The notes under the pieces: model-generated | What the model was told of the DNA's origin: nothing | What the model saw: the letters and a program-made list of their open reading frames with translations, nothing else | Database searches by the model: none | Assembly (NCBI RefSeq): GCF_001896135.2 | Contig: NZ_MPOH02000015.1 | Span: forward strand, 429,620-484,315 | Origin: Streptomyces phaeoluteigriseus | GTDB taxonomy: Bacteria > Actinomycetota > Actinomycetes > Streptomycetales > Streptomycetaceae | Direction: 5' to 3' | Length of the DNA stretch: 54,696 bases | Part shown: in pieces, positions 42,760-51,389 of the stretch | Layout of the letters: every line of letters begins with the position of its first letter | Position numbering within the stretch: the stretch's first letter is position 1 | Translations under genes and position numbers: made by a program

Positions 42760-42879
42760 AGGGCGGGCACGCGCCGGTTGGGCCGGTGCGGTGCGCCGTA
42801 GACTCGAAGTGACGGACTCCAGGACAGGGGCCACAGGACACGGACCGCTGCTCCCGCACACGGTGAGGAGGTCTCACAG

Positions 42880-43077
42880 ATGCGTGCGACCACGGGCGAC
42901 CAGCTTGTCCAGCACGGCAGGGTGGTCGGGCAACACGACAAGGTCGGCGAGATCGTCGAAGTGCTGGGACGGGAGGGCAACCCTCCCTACCGGGTCCGCT
43001 TCGCGGACGGGCACGAGGGCGTGTGCTCGCCGGGACCGGACACCGAGATCCGCCACAGGGGCGAGGAGACACGGTAG
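42880..43077 (+). CDS. DUF1918 small protein
   Basis: A 65-residue protein starting at ATG 42880 behind GGAGG. The sequence GDQLVQHGRVVGQHDKVGEI, then GNPPYRVRFADGHEGVCSPGPDTEI, is a small beta barrel of the DUF1918 family, common and unexplained in actinobacteria. There is no signal or membrane segment. It stands alone between the exporter gene and a convergent hydrolase gene. Confidence 0.88.
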   Translation: MRATTGDQLVQHGRVVGQHDKVGEIVEVLGREGNPPYRVRFADGHEGVCSPGPDTEIRHRGEETR

Positions 43078-43086
43078 TTCGGCAGG

Positions 43087-44334
43087 TCAGCGCGGGGGTG
43101 TCGCCGGCTGCCCGTAGTGGTCGGCGACGACCCGCGCCATCGCGCCGATCCGGTCCGCGCGCAGGTCCTCGGTCGCGAAGAAGACATGGCCGCGGACCTC
43201 GGGATGACCGGCCGCCAGGGTGAGGTGCCGGGACAGCTCGGCCGGGTCCTGCCAGGCCGCGGACTGCGTCGGATCGCCCGCCCTGTACAGCGCCTCCCCC
43301 AGGTACAGCCTCGTCCTGCTGCCCCGCGCCACCTCCGCCCACCAGGGCACGAGTGCGGCGTAGTCGGCCGCCGGGAGCCCGATGTTCCAGTACAGCTGTG
43401 GCACGACGTAGTCGATCCAGCCCTCGCGCACCCAGGTGCGGGAGTCGGCGTGGACGGCGTCGTACGACTGGAGCGCCTGCGTGTCCGAGCCGCGCGGGTC
43501 GGTGGAGGCGTTGCGCCACACCCCGAAGGGGCTGATCCCGAACTGTGTGGCGGGCCGGACCGCCTTGATCCGGGCGGCGGTCTCGCGCACCAGCCGGTCG
43601 ACGTTGTCGCGCCGCCAGGCGGCCCGGTTGGGGAAGGCGCCGCCGTGGGCGTCGTAGGCGGCGTCGTCGTCGAAGGTCTGGCCGGCCACCGGATAGGGGT
43701 AGAAGTAGTCGTCGAAGTGCACGGCGTCGACCGGGTACTTCCGCACCGCGTCGAGCATCGCGTCCTGCACGAACGCCCGGACCTGCGGCAGGCCGGGGTT
43801 GTAGTAGAGCTTCCCGCCGTACGGCACCACCCAGTCGGGGTGCCTGCGGGCGGGGTGGGAGGCGACGAGCCTGGTCGGGTCGTCGTGGATGGCGACCCGG
43901 TAGGGGTTGAACCAGGCGTGCAACTGGAGCCCGCGGGCGTGCGCCTCCGTGACCGCCGTGCCCAGCGGGTCCCAGCCGGGCGCCTTGCCCTGGGTCCCGG
44001 TCAGCACCTCCGACCAGGGCTCGTAGGACGAGGGCCACAGGGCGTCCGCGGTGGGCCGAACCTGGAAGATCACGGTGTTGAGGCGGTCGCGGACCGCCAG
44101 GTCCAGCCGTCCGAGCAGTTCCGAGCGCTGCTGGGCGGCGGTCAGTCCGGCGCGCGAGGGCCAGTCCCGGTTGGCGACCGTGGCCAGCCATACGCCCCGC
44201 ATCTGCGCCACGGCCCGCCCGTGCCCACCGGCGGCGCGTCCGGAGGGGACGCGGGCCGCGCCGGCCGCCGCGTCCGTCGTCGTGAACGCCGACAGCGCGC
44301 CCAGCGCGAACGCCCGCCGAGTCAGTCGCCCCAT
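43087..44334 (-). CDS. secreted family-10-like glycosyl hydrolase (GHL10/DUF187)
   Basis: A 415-residue exported protein. The likely start is ATG 44334, which puts GGGGA eight bases upstream and gives a twin-arginine signal (GRLTRRAFALGALSAF). The catalytic-like barrel has RGVWLATVANRDWPSRAGLT, VIFQVRPTADALWPSSYEPW, then QLHAWFNPYRVA, VDAVHFDDYFYPYP and YVVPQLYWNIGLPAADYAAL. These are hallmarks of GHL10 proteins, which are thought to cleave glycosidic bonds of envelope or exopolysaccharides. Upstream starts at 44349 and 44343 are possible. It diverges from the dehydrogenase gene. Confidence 0.88.
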   Translation of the reverse strand: MGRLTRRAFALGALSAFTTTDAAAGAARVPSGRAAGGHGRAVAQMRGVWLATVANRDWPSRAGLTAAQQRSELLGRLDLAVRDRLNTVIFQVRPTADALWPSSYEPWSEVLTGTQGKAPGWDPLGTAVTEAHARGLQLHAWFNPYRVAIHDDPTRLVASHPARRHPDWVVPYGGKLYYNPGLPQVRAFVQDAMLDAVRKYPVDAVHFDDYFYPYPVAGQTFDDDAAYDAHGGAFPNRAAWRRDNVDRLVRETAARIKAVRPATQFGISPFGVWRNASTDPRGSDTQALQSYDAVHADSRTWVREGWIDYVVPQLYWNIGLPAADYAALVPWWAEVARGSRTRLYLGEALYRAGDPTQSAAWQDPAELSRHLTLAAGHPEVRGHVFFATEDLRADRIGAMARVVADHYGQPATPPR

Positions 44335-44426
44335 CGCGCACATCCCCACATACGCCGCGGATCCGCTCGGTCACGGATCGTCTCCGCGCCCAGCATGCCC
44401 GCACCCCGACGATCGATCATCGATAC

Positions 44427-44436
44427 TTGCTAGTAA
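44427..44436. promoter_or_regulatory. TTGCTAGTAA near-palindrome, possible operator or extended -10
   Basis: Eight of ten positions are symmetric around CTAG, and TGC-TAGTAA could double as an extended -10 for the downstream dehydrogenase. AT-rich bases in the middle of the 180-base divergent spacer are suggestive. The regulator is unknown. Confidence 0.3.
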
Positions 44437-44513
44437 CGTGCACGATCGGAGCAGGCCCCCGGGACCCGGAAGACCTGCGCAGTGACCGGAGTCAGCCAGT
44501 GAAAGGGACCGAT

Positions 44514-45374
44514 GTGACCGACATCGAACGCGTCGGAGTGGTGGGCTGCGGCCAGATGGGGGCGGGCATCGCCGAGGTCTGCGCGCGGGCCGGACTCGAC
44601 GTCAAGGTCGCCGAGACCACCGGCGAGGCCCTGGAGTTCGGCCGCACCCGGCTGTTCAACTCCCTGGCCAAGGCCGCCGAACGCGGCAAGATCAGCGAGG
44701 AGGAGCGGGACGCCACCCAGGCGCGCCTCAGCTTCACCACCGACCTCGGCGAGTTCGCCGACCGCGACCTGGTCATCGAGGCCGTCGTGGAGAACGAGCA
44801 GGTCAAGACGGAGATCTTCCAGGTCCTGGACCAGGTCGTGACCCGCCCGGACGCCATCCTGGCCTCCAACACCTCCTCCATCCCGCTGGTGAAGCTGGCG
44901 GTCGCCACCTCGCGGCCCGACCAGGTCATCGGCATCCACTTCTTCAACCCGGCCCCCGTGCAGCAGCTCGTCGAGCTGATCCCGGCGCTGACCACGTCCG
45001 AGGGGACGATCAGCCGCGCGCAACTGTTCGCCGAGAAGACGGTCGGCAAGCACGCCATCCGCGCCCAGGACCGCTCGGGCTTCGTGGTCAACGCGCTGCT
45101 GATCCCGTACCTGCTCTCCGCGATCCGGATGTTCGAGACCGGCATCGCCAGCCGCGAGGACATCGACAACGGCATGGAGCTGGGCTGCGCCCACCCGATG
45201 GGCCCGCTGAAGCTGTCCGACCTGATCGGCCTCGACACGGTCGCCTCGGTCGCGCAGAGCATGTACGACGAGTACAAGGAGCCGCTGTACGCCGCTCCCC
45301 CGCTGCTCCAGCGCATGGTGGACGCGGGCCGGCTGGGCCGCAAGACCGGCTCGGGCTTCTACACCTACGGCTGA
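44514..45374 (+). CDS. 3-hydroxybutyryl-CoA / 3-hydroxyacyl-CoA dehydrogenase
   Basis: A 286-residue NAD(P)-dependent enzyme. It begins at GTG 44514 (TDIERVGVVGCGQMGAGIAE) with AAAGGG upstream. The Rossmann loop is GCGQMGAG. The catalytic region includes LASNTSSIPL and the His-bearing IGIHFFNPAPVQQLVELI, and the C-terminal helical domain has GCAHPMGPLKLSDLIGLDT and RKTGSGFYTYG. It interconverts acetoacetyl-CoA (or longer 3-oxoacyl-CoA) and the 3-hydroxy form in fatty acid or butyrate metabolism. Monocistronic, followed by a very strong hairpin. Confidence 0.93.
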   Translation: MTDIERVGVVGCGQMGAGIAEVCARAGLDVKVAETTGEALEFGRTRLFNSLAKAAERGKISEEERDATQARLSFTTDLGEFADRDLVIEAVVENEQVKTEIFQVLDQVVTRPDAILASNTSSIPLVKLAVATSRPDQVIGIHFFNPAPVQQLVELIPALTTSEGTISRAQLFAEKTVGKHAIRAQDRSGFVVNALLIPYLLSAIRMFETGIASREDIDNGMELGCAHPMGPLKLSDLIGLDTVASVAQSMYDEYKEPLYAAPPLLQRMVDAGRLGRKTGSGFYTYG

Positions 45375-45390
45375 GCGCACCCGGCGCCCC

Positions 45391-45428
45391 GCACGGGCCC
45401 GGCACCGCACCCGGTGCCGGGCCCGTGC
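45391..45428. terminator. 17-bp bidirectional hairpin terminator
   Basis: A perfect 17-bp stem (GCACGGGCCCGGCACCG with its exact complement) and a 4-base loop lie between the convergent dehydrogenase and NUDIX genes. It is one of the strongest hairpins in the window and serves either strand. Confidence 0.85.
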
Positions 45429-45445
45429 GCGCCCCGCGGTCGGTT

Positions 45446-45989
45446 TCAGCGCGCGGTGTCGTGGCCGAGCCGGAGGTGGTGCAGGAGCAGTAAGGCGCCG
45501 CCATGTTGGCGGCCGGGACCTCTCCCCGGGCCACCATGTCGGGCACGAGCTTCAGGGGGACCCATTCCCGGCGGTCGGACTCGAAGTCGTCCACCGGATG
45601 CCCGACGTACCGGCCCTCCTGCGACCAGTAGATGTGGTGCCGGGCGTCGGTGAGGCCGTTGGCCGGCTCCACGCTCATCAGGTGGTGCAGGGGACCCGGC
45701 CGCCAGCCGGTCTCCTCCTCCAGTTCCCTGGCCGCCGCGACGGCGATGTCCTCGCCGTCCTCGACGACGCCCGCGGCGAGTTCCCACCCCCAGCTGTCGG
45801 TGATGAAGCGGTGCCGCCACAGCAGGAGCACCTCGTTGGCCCGGTTCACCACGTGGCCACCGCGACGGGCCGCAGCCGTATGAGGAAGTGGTCGAGATGC
45901 CGGCCGTCCGGCAGTCCGACATCCGCGAGGTTGACCCTGAACCAGCGGTTTTCATACACAGTTCGTTCGTTCTGTTTCGTCCACTGCAC
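45446..45989 (-). CDS. NUDIX hydrolase, frameshifted twice
   Basis: The repaired length is 181 residues. It starts at GTG 45989 (QWTKQNERTVYENRWFRVNL, then ADVGLPDGRHLDHFLIRLRP) with GGAAGG upstream. The NUDIX box is GVVEDGEDIAVAAARELEEE, followed by TGW, fitting GX5EX7REUXEEXGU. Likely substrates are nucleoside diphosphate-linked compounds such as ADP-ribose. Frame break 1 is at about 45852 (ACGTGG for ACGGTGG). Frame break 2 is at about 45496 (GCGCCTT for GCGGCCTT), after which the tail reads LLLLHHLRLGHDTAR. 544 plus two is 182 codons. It sits beside the HTH/TPR regulator gene on the same strand. Confidence 0.82.
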
Positions 45990-46052
45990 GGTTCTGCCAC
46001 CTTCCGTCGAGTAGGTGGCAATATCGCAGCAGGAACCGTGGGGCAGCGGTCG

Positions 46053-47393
46053 CTACAGCGGTACGCGCAGGGCGCCGTCGATGAGTTCCGCCGCCTCCGC
46101 CGTGCCCGCGCAGCCGCTGCGCACCAGGTGTTCGCGGACCGCCCGGAGTCTGTCGCGCACGCGCTGGGACTCCATTCCCCGCGCCTGCTCGGCCATCAGC
46201 ACGGCGGTGGCCACCGCCTTGTCGGCGTCGCCCCGACGCAGTTCGACGGTGCTGAGCATGGCGAGCCGGTGGACCCGGCCCCGGTCGTGGGCCGGCGTGC
46301 CGACAGCGGCCTCGGCATGCTCCGCCGCCGCGGTGAGGTCGCCGAGGCACAACAGGGCCTCCGCCACCTGGACGTTGACCAGGCCGGGCTGGACGTAGCC
46401 CGTCTCGTCCGGTTCCGTGCCGCGCCGGATGCGTTCGGCGGCGGCCTCGGCACGCCGGATGCACGCCAGGGCGCTCGTGCCGTCGCCGAGATGGGCGTAC
46501 GCCTTCGCCTGCATCGCGCACAGATCGGAGGCGAGGGCGGGGGTGACGTCCTTGCCGACGGTACGCAGCGCGGCCTCCGCGAAGGCGACGGCCTGCCGGA
46601 ACTCCCGCAGGAACAGCGCCTGGTTGACCAGCAGCGCGATCACATACGCCCCGAGCCCCCGGTCCCCGCTGGCCTTCGCGAGCCGCAGCGCCTGGTGGAA
46701 GTAGCGCTGGGCGAGCCCGTGCGCGTCGGAGTCGTACGCGCAGATGCCGGCGATCGCCACCAACCCGCCGGTGGCCCGGTGCAGTTGGCGGCCCGTCGCG
46801 TCGGTGTAGCCGCCGCGCAGCAGGGGGGCCGCCTCCGCGTTGAGGAAACCGACGATGCGGCTGCGGGTCGCGACACCGCCGGCCTTGCGGTACATCTGCT
46901 CGTAGTGGGCCCGGGCGGCGCGCAGGGTCCCGATGTCGGCGGAGGTGACCCGGTGCCGGCCGCCGCGCGAGACGTCGACGTCCTCGGGCGGGTTCTCCCA
47001 CTCCCAGACGGGCATCACGGCGGGCGTGCCGGTGACCGCGGGGGCGCCCAGGACGTGCGGGCGCTGCTGTTCGTCGGAGCGCCACAGGGCGGTGGCCCGC
47101 TCGACGAAACCGGACAGCGAGGTGCCGTGCGGGGCCGAGGGTTCGCCGGGCACGCCGAGGCCGATGTCGTCGAGGGTGACGGGCCGGCGCAGCCGGCGGG
47201 CGAGCACCTCGCAGATCAGGTCGGGCACCTGTCCGCGCGGACGCTGGCCCTTCAGCCAGCGGGCGACGGCCGTGTGCTCGTAGCGCAGCGCGAGCCCGCG
47301 GGCACGGCCCGCCTGGTTCACGTGCGCGGCGAGGCCCGCGTGCGAGATGCCCGCCTCGTCCAGTACCGCGTCGAGCAGGGTGTTGGGCTGCAT
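46053..47393 (-). CDS. HTH/TPR regulatory protein (NsdA-like architecture)
   Basis: A 446-residue regulator starting at ATG 47393. The N-terminal 75 residues look like an Xre-type helix-turn-helix: LLDAVLDEAGISHAGLAAHV, then YEHTAVARWLKGQRPRGQVP, then DLICEVLARRLRRPVTLDDI. The remainder is helical TPR-like repeats (AQRYFHQALRLAKASGDRGL, LVNVQVAEALLCLGDLTAAA). This layout is shared by the streptomycete NsdA/NsdB proteins, which modulate antibiotic production and sporulation. The relation is architectural and from memory. No membrane segments. Regulatory target unknown. Confidence 0.75.
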   Translation of the reverse strand: MQPNTLLDAVLDEAGISHAGLAAHVNQAGRARGLALRYEHTAVARWLKGQRPRGQVPDLICEVLARRLRRPVTLDDIGLGVPGEPSAPHGTSLSGFVERATALWRSDEQQRPHVLGAPAVTGTPAVMPVWEWENPPEDVDVSRGGRHRVTSADIGTLRAARAHYEQMYRKAGGVATRSRIVGFLNAEAAPLLRGGYTDATGRQLHRATGGLVAIAGICAYDSDAHGLAQRYFHQALRLAKASGDRGLGAYVIALLVNQALFLREFRQAVAFAEAALRTVGKDVTPALASDLCAMQAKAYAHLGDGTSALACIRRAEAAAERIRRGTEPDETGYVQPGLVNVQVAEALLCLGDLTAAAEHAEAAVGTPAHDRGRVHRLAMLSTVELRRGDADKAVATAVLMAEQARGMESQRVRDRLRAVREHLVRSGCAGTAEAAELIDGALRVPL

Positions 47394-47603
47394 GAGGTGC
47401 CCCCCGGATGGTTCGGTGCCGACGGCGCCACTCACGGTAGCCGGTGCGTCTTCACACGGGGTGTGAACGGAGTACGCGAATCCACAGCGTGCGCGCGCTG
47501 TCGCGGAGCGTGCCGGGCCGGTTGACTGAGATGCCTCGCAAGAGGTCGCCGGGCCGTCGGCTCCCCCTCATCAAACGGCGGCCCGGCAGTTCACGCGTCG
47601 TCG

Positions 47604-48674
47604 TCATGTCGTCGTCACGTCGTGGTCGTGTCGGGTCATCGGGAGGTTGTCGCCCGGGGGCGCGTCGTGGCTGGTCGCGGGGTGTGCGCGTTCGTTGCGA
47701 AGGACCAGTAGCGCGGCGTCGTCCGTCGGGCTGCCCGCCGTGTGGCGCAGGAGGGCGCCGAAGACCGTGCGCAGGATCTGCTCGGGTGGGACCGGGTCGT
47801 CGTAAACCGCCTTGGCCAGGGTCTCCGCCAGCGGGAAGTAGCGGCCCCTCGTGTCCCGCACGTCCTCCGCGCCGTCCGTGTAGAGGACCAGGGACTCACC
47901 CCTGCCGAGGTGGCCGCAGGGTGTCGCCGGCAGCTCGGGCGGGAGCGGGAACGGGCCGAGCGGCGGCAGCGGTTCCGAGCGGGCCAGCGGCCCGGCCTCC
48001 GTCCCCCGGAGCAGATACGGCCAGGGATGCCCGCAGTTCAGGGCCCGTACGCCGCCCTCCGCGTCGATCTCCAGCAGCAGGACGGTGACGAACTCCTCGG
48101 CGACCGGGGTGTCGGGCGGACGGCCGCTCGCGGGATGTTCCTCGCGGTGGCGCTCCCGCAGATGCCGGGCGAGGGCGCGCTCCAGCCGGCGCAGGACGCC
48201 GTCCAGCTCCGGCTCGTCGTGCACGGCCTCGCGGAAGCTGCCGAGGAGCGCGGCGACGGTCCCGAGCGCGGGGAGCCCGTGCCCGCGTACGTCGCCCATG
48301 ACGACCCGCACACCGTGCTCGGTGGCGATGACCTCGTACAGGTCCCCGCCGATGGAGGCGCCGCGGTCCGCGGAGAGCTGTGCCGCGGCCACGTTCAGCC
48401 CCTCGACGCGCGGCGGCGGTGGCCGCAGCAGCACGCTCTGGGCGGCCCCGGCGACCCGGCGGGCCTGTCTCAGCTCGCGCAGCAGCGTCTGCCGTACATG
48501 CTGGATCAGTCCGGTGCCGACGACGAAGAAGACGGCGCTGGTGACGAGCCTGGCGCCGAGCCCGTCCTGCTGGGCCAGCGGGCAGGTCATCTTGTAGGTG
48601 ACCGCCGTGGCGCCCCACGCCGTGGGCAACCCCAGCGAGAGGGCCCGGCGCAACGGCCGCCTGATGCCGAACAT
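47604..48674 (-). CDS. SpoIIE-type PP2C phosphatase with N-terminal membrane segments
   Basis: A 356-residue protein starting at ATG 48674. The N-terminus has a short hydrophobic region (LSLGLPTAWGATAVTYKM and LVTSAVFFVVGTGLI), probably two membrane passes. The PP2C/SpoIIE domain follows: SADRGASIGGDLYEVI, VVMGDVRGHGLPALG, LYTDGAEDVRD, SPTDDAALLVLR, which contain the metal-binding Asp residues. Such phosphatases remove phosphate from anti-anti-sigma (STAS) proteins and so release sigma factors. No cognate STAS or kinase gene is adjacent. The acidic metal motifs are intact, so it is likely active. Confidence 0.87.
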   Translation of the reverse strand: MFGIRRPLRRALSLGLPTAWGATAVTYKMTCPLAQQDGLGARLVTSAVFFVVGTGLIQHVRQTLLRELRQARRVAGAAQSVLLRPPPPRVEGLNVAAAQLSADRGASIGGDLYEVIATEHGVRVVMGDVRGHGLPALGTVAALLGSFREAVHDEPELDGVLRRLERALARHLRERHREEHPASGRPPDTPVAEEFVTVLLLEIDAEGGVRALNCGHPWPYLLRGTEAGPLARSEPLPPLGPFPLPPELPATPCGHLGRGESLVLYTDGAEDVRDTRGRYFPLAETLAKAVYDDPVPPEQILRTVFGALLRHTAGSPTDDAALLVLRNERAHPATSHDAPPGDNLPMTRHDHDVTTT

Positions 48675-48711
48675 GTCGGATGGCCCCCCATCTAGGCCCG
48701 TACAACGCAGA

Positions 48712-48737
48712 CAGACCGGCCCTGTAAGGCCGGTCTG
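48712..48737 (-). terminator. distal hairpin after pheT
   Basis: A perfect 10-bp stem CAGACCGGCC / GGCCGGTCTG with a 6-base loop lies about 140 bases after the pheT stop on the minus strand. It is followed by TGTCTGCGTTG and is the distal member of a three-hairpin array. Confidence 0.6.
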
Positions 48738-48782
48738 ATTCTGTCGACGTCGTGGCCCGGAGCACCGGATCACCGGGGGGAA

Positions 48783-48847
48783 CTCACCCGAACGGGTGAG
48801 ATGCCCCTGGGGGGTGCCGGGGCTGCGGCCCCCGCACCCCCCAGGGG
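48783..48847 (-). terminator. proximal double hairpin after pheT
   Basis: CCCCTGGGGGGTGC pairs with GCACCCCCCAGGGG (14 bp, extended by CGGGG/CCCCC) at 48804-48847. CTCACCC-gaac-GGGTGAG follows at 48783-48800. On the minus strand the first begins 32 bases after the pheT stop. Confidence 0.7.
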
Positions 48848-48879
48848 GGCCGCGGACGAGCCGCACCCGGCACACGGAC

Positions 48880-51389
48880 TCAGCCGCGCAGCACCGCGCC
48901 CGTCCGCTCGCCCGCGAGGGCGACCGCCGCGTCCCGGGCGGCCGACGCCTCGTCGACCGTCAGCGTCCGGTCCCCCGCACGGAAGCGCAGCGCGTACGCG
49001 AGCGACTTCCGCCCGTCCCCCAGCTGCTCCGCGTTCTCGTACACGTCGAACAGCCGGATTCCCTCGAGGAGGGCACCGGCGCCCTCGCGCAGCGCGGCCT
49101 CGACGTCGGAGTGCGGGACGTACTTGTCGACGACGAGTGCGACGTCCTGCGTGGCGACGGGGAACGTGGAGATGCCCGGCGCTCGGGGCGTGTCGTCGCC
49201 GACCTGCTCCAGGACGTCCAGGTCCAGCTCCATGGCCGAGGTACGCGCGGGCAGACCGAGGGCCTTCAGCACGCGCGGGTGCAGCTCTCCGGCATGGCCG
49301 ACGACCCGCTCGGTGCCGTCGGCGACGACGACCAGCTCGGCGCAGCGGCCCGGATGCCAGGGCCCGTACTGGCCCTTGCGGACGATCAGTTCGGCGCCCG
49401 CCTCACCGGCGACCGTCCGCGCCGCCTCGACGGCGTCGGCCCAGTCGGCCGGGCGGCCCTTGCCCCACCAGCCGGCCTGCTCGCGGGCGCCGCGAGGACG
49501 GCGGCGACATGGCGCGGCTGCTCGGGAAGCACGGCGTCGATCGCCGCGATCTCCTCGTCGGTCGGTCGCCGGTCGGCCGGCGGCTGCGCGGCGACGCGCT
49601 GCTCCTCGCGGGGGAGGAAGACCAGACCGGTCTCGAAGAGGGCCAGGTCGTGCGAGCCGCGGCCGTCGTTGCGCCGCAGGGCGGCGAGCAGGCCCGGCAG
49701 CAGCGACGTACGGAGCGCGGGCTCCTCGTCGTTGAGCGGGTTGGTCAGCCTGACGACGCGGCGGGCCGGGTCGTCGGCGTCGAGGCCGAGCTGGTCGAAG
49801 ACCTGCTCGCCGACGAACGGGTAGTTCGGCGCCTCGACGTAGCCGGCACCGGCCAGCGCGCGGCCGACGCGGCGGTGCAGCCGCTGGCGGTGCGTGAGGC
49901 CGCGGCCCGACGGGGGCTTGGGCAGTGTGGACGGCAGGTTCTCGTAACCCTCCAGGCGGATGACCTCCTCGGCGAGGTCGTTGCCCTCGCCGAGGTCGGG
50001 ACGCCAGGACGGCACGGTGACGATCAGCTCGTCCTGCCCGTACACGTCGCAGCCGATCTCCTGGAGCCGTCGTACGACGGTCTCCCGGCCGTACACGACA
50101 CCCGCCACCTTGTCGGGGTGGTCGGCGGGGACGGCGATGGTGTGCGGCGCGGACGGGGCGATGACCTCGGTGACCCCGGCCTCTGCGGTACCGCCGGCGA
50201 GCAGCACCAGCAGGTCGACCGTGCGCTGCGCCGCCGCCGACGACGCCTGCGGGTCGACACCGCGCTCGAAGCGCTTGGACGCCTCCGAGGACAGCTTGTG
50301 GCGGCGGGCCGTCCGGGCGACGGAGACCGCGTCGAAGTGGGCTGCCTCGATGACGACGTCGGTCGTCCCCTCGGATTCCGCGTGGTCGGCGATCTCGGTG
50401 TTGGCGCCGCCCATGACACCGGCGAGGCCGATCGGGCCGCGCTCGTCGGTGATGACCAGGTCCTCGGCGTGCAGCGTGCGCTCGACGCCGTCGAGGGTGA
50501 CGAGCTTCTCGCCCTCGGCCGCGCGGCGGACGCCGATGGTGCCCTGGACGAGGGTGCGGTCGTAGGCGTGCAGGGGCTGGCCGACCTCCATCATCACGTA
50601 GTTCGTGACGTCGACGGCGAGCGAGATCGGGCGCATGCCGACCTTCTGGAGCCGTCGCTGGAGCCAGATCGGGGAGCGGGCCTCGGGGCTCAGACCGGTG
50701 ACGGTGCGCGCGGTGAAGCGGTCGCAGCCGACCGGGTCGGAGACCTGCACCGGGTAGCCGAAGGCGTTCGGTGCGGGCACGTCGAGCAGGGCCGGGTCGC
50801 GCAGCGGCAGGCCGTAGGCGATGGCCGTCTCGCGGGCCACGCCGCGGATGGACAGGCAGTCGCCGCGGTTGGCGGTGACGGCGATGTCCAGGACCTCGTC
50901 GACCAGTTCGAGCAGCTCGATGGCGTCCCGGCCGACCTCGGTCTCCGGCGGCAGCACGATGATGCCGTGGCTGCCGTCGTCGCCCATGCCCAGCTCGTCG
51001 CCGGAGCAGATCATGCCGTGGGACGTCCGGCCGTAGGTCTTGCGGGCGGCGATCGCGAAGTTGCCGGGGAGGACCGCGCCCGGAAGCACGACCACGACCT
51101 TGTCGCCGACGGCGAAGTTGCGGGCGCCGCAGACGATCTCCTGCGGCTCACCGGTGCCGTTGGCCCGGCCGACGTCGACGGTGCAGAAGCGGATCGGCTT
51201 CTTGAAGCCCTCCAGCTCCTCGATGGTCAGCACCTGGCCGACGACGAGGGGGCCCTTGAGGTCGTGGCCGAGCTGCTCGACGGTCTCGACCTCGAGGCCG
51301 GCCGAGATGAGCCTGGCCTGGACGTCACGGCCGGTCTCGGTGGCCGGCAGGTCGACGTACTCCCGCAGCCAGGAAAGCGGGACCCGCAT
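48880..51389 (-). CDS. pheT: phenylalanine-tRNA ligase beta subunit, frameshifted
   Basis: The repaired length is 836 residues. It forms the alpha2-beta2 enzyme with PheS and charges tRNA-Phe. The N-terminal EMAP/OB tRNA-binding module is KPIRFCTVDVGRANGTGEPQ, then EIVCGARNFAVGDKVVVVLP. The B3/B4 editing-domain text is VGQPLHAYDRTLVQGTIGVR. The B5 region includes KLSSEASKRFERGVDPQASS. The C-terminal ferredoxin-like (FDX-ACB) domain is TFPVATQDVALVVDKYVPHS. The frame breaks at about 49490 (CGGCG for CGGGCG), and 2510 plus one is 837 codons. As the gene is essential, the break must be a sequencing error. It starts at 51389 in a TGATG overlap with pheS. Confidence 0.93.

Noticed and set aside
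44427..44513. TTG at 44427 considered as the start of the hydroxyacyl-CoA dehydrogenase.
   Set aside because: The extra 29 residues do not match the family. GTG 44514 has a ribosome site and places the Rossmann loop at the usual distance from the N-terminus.
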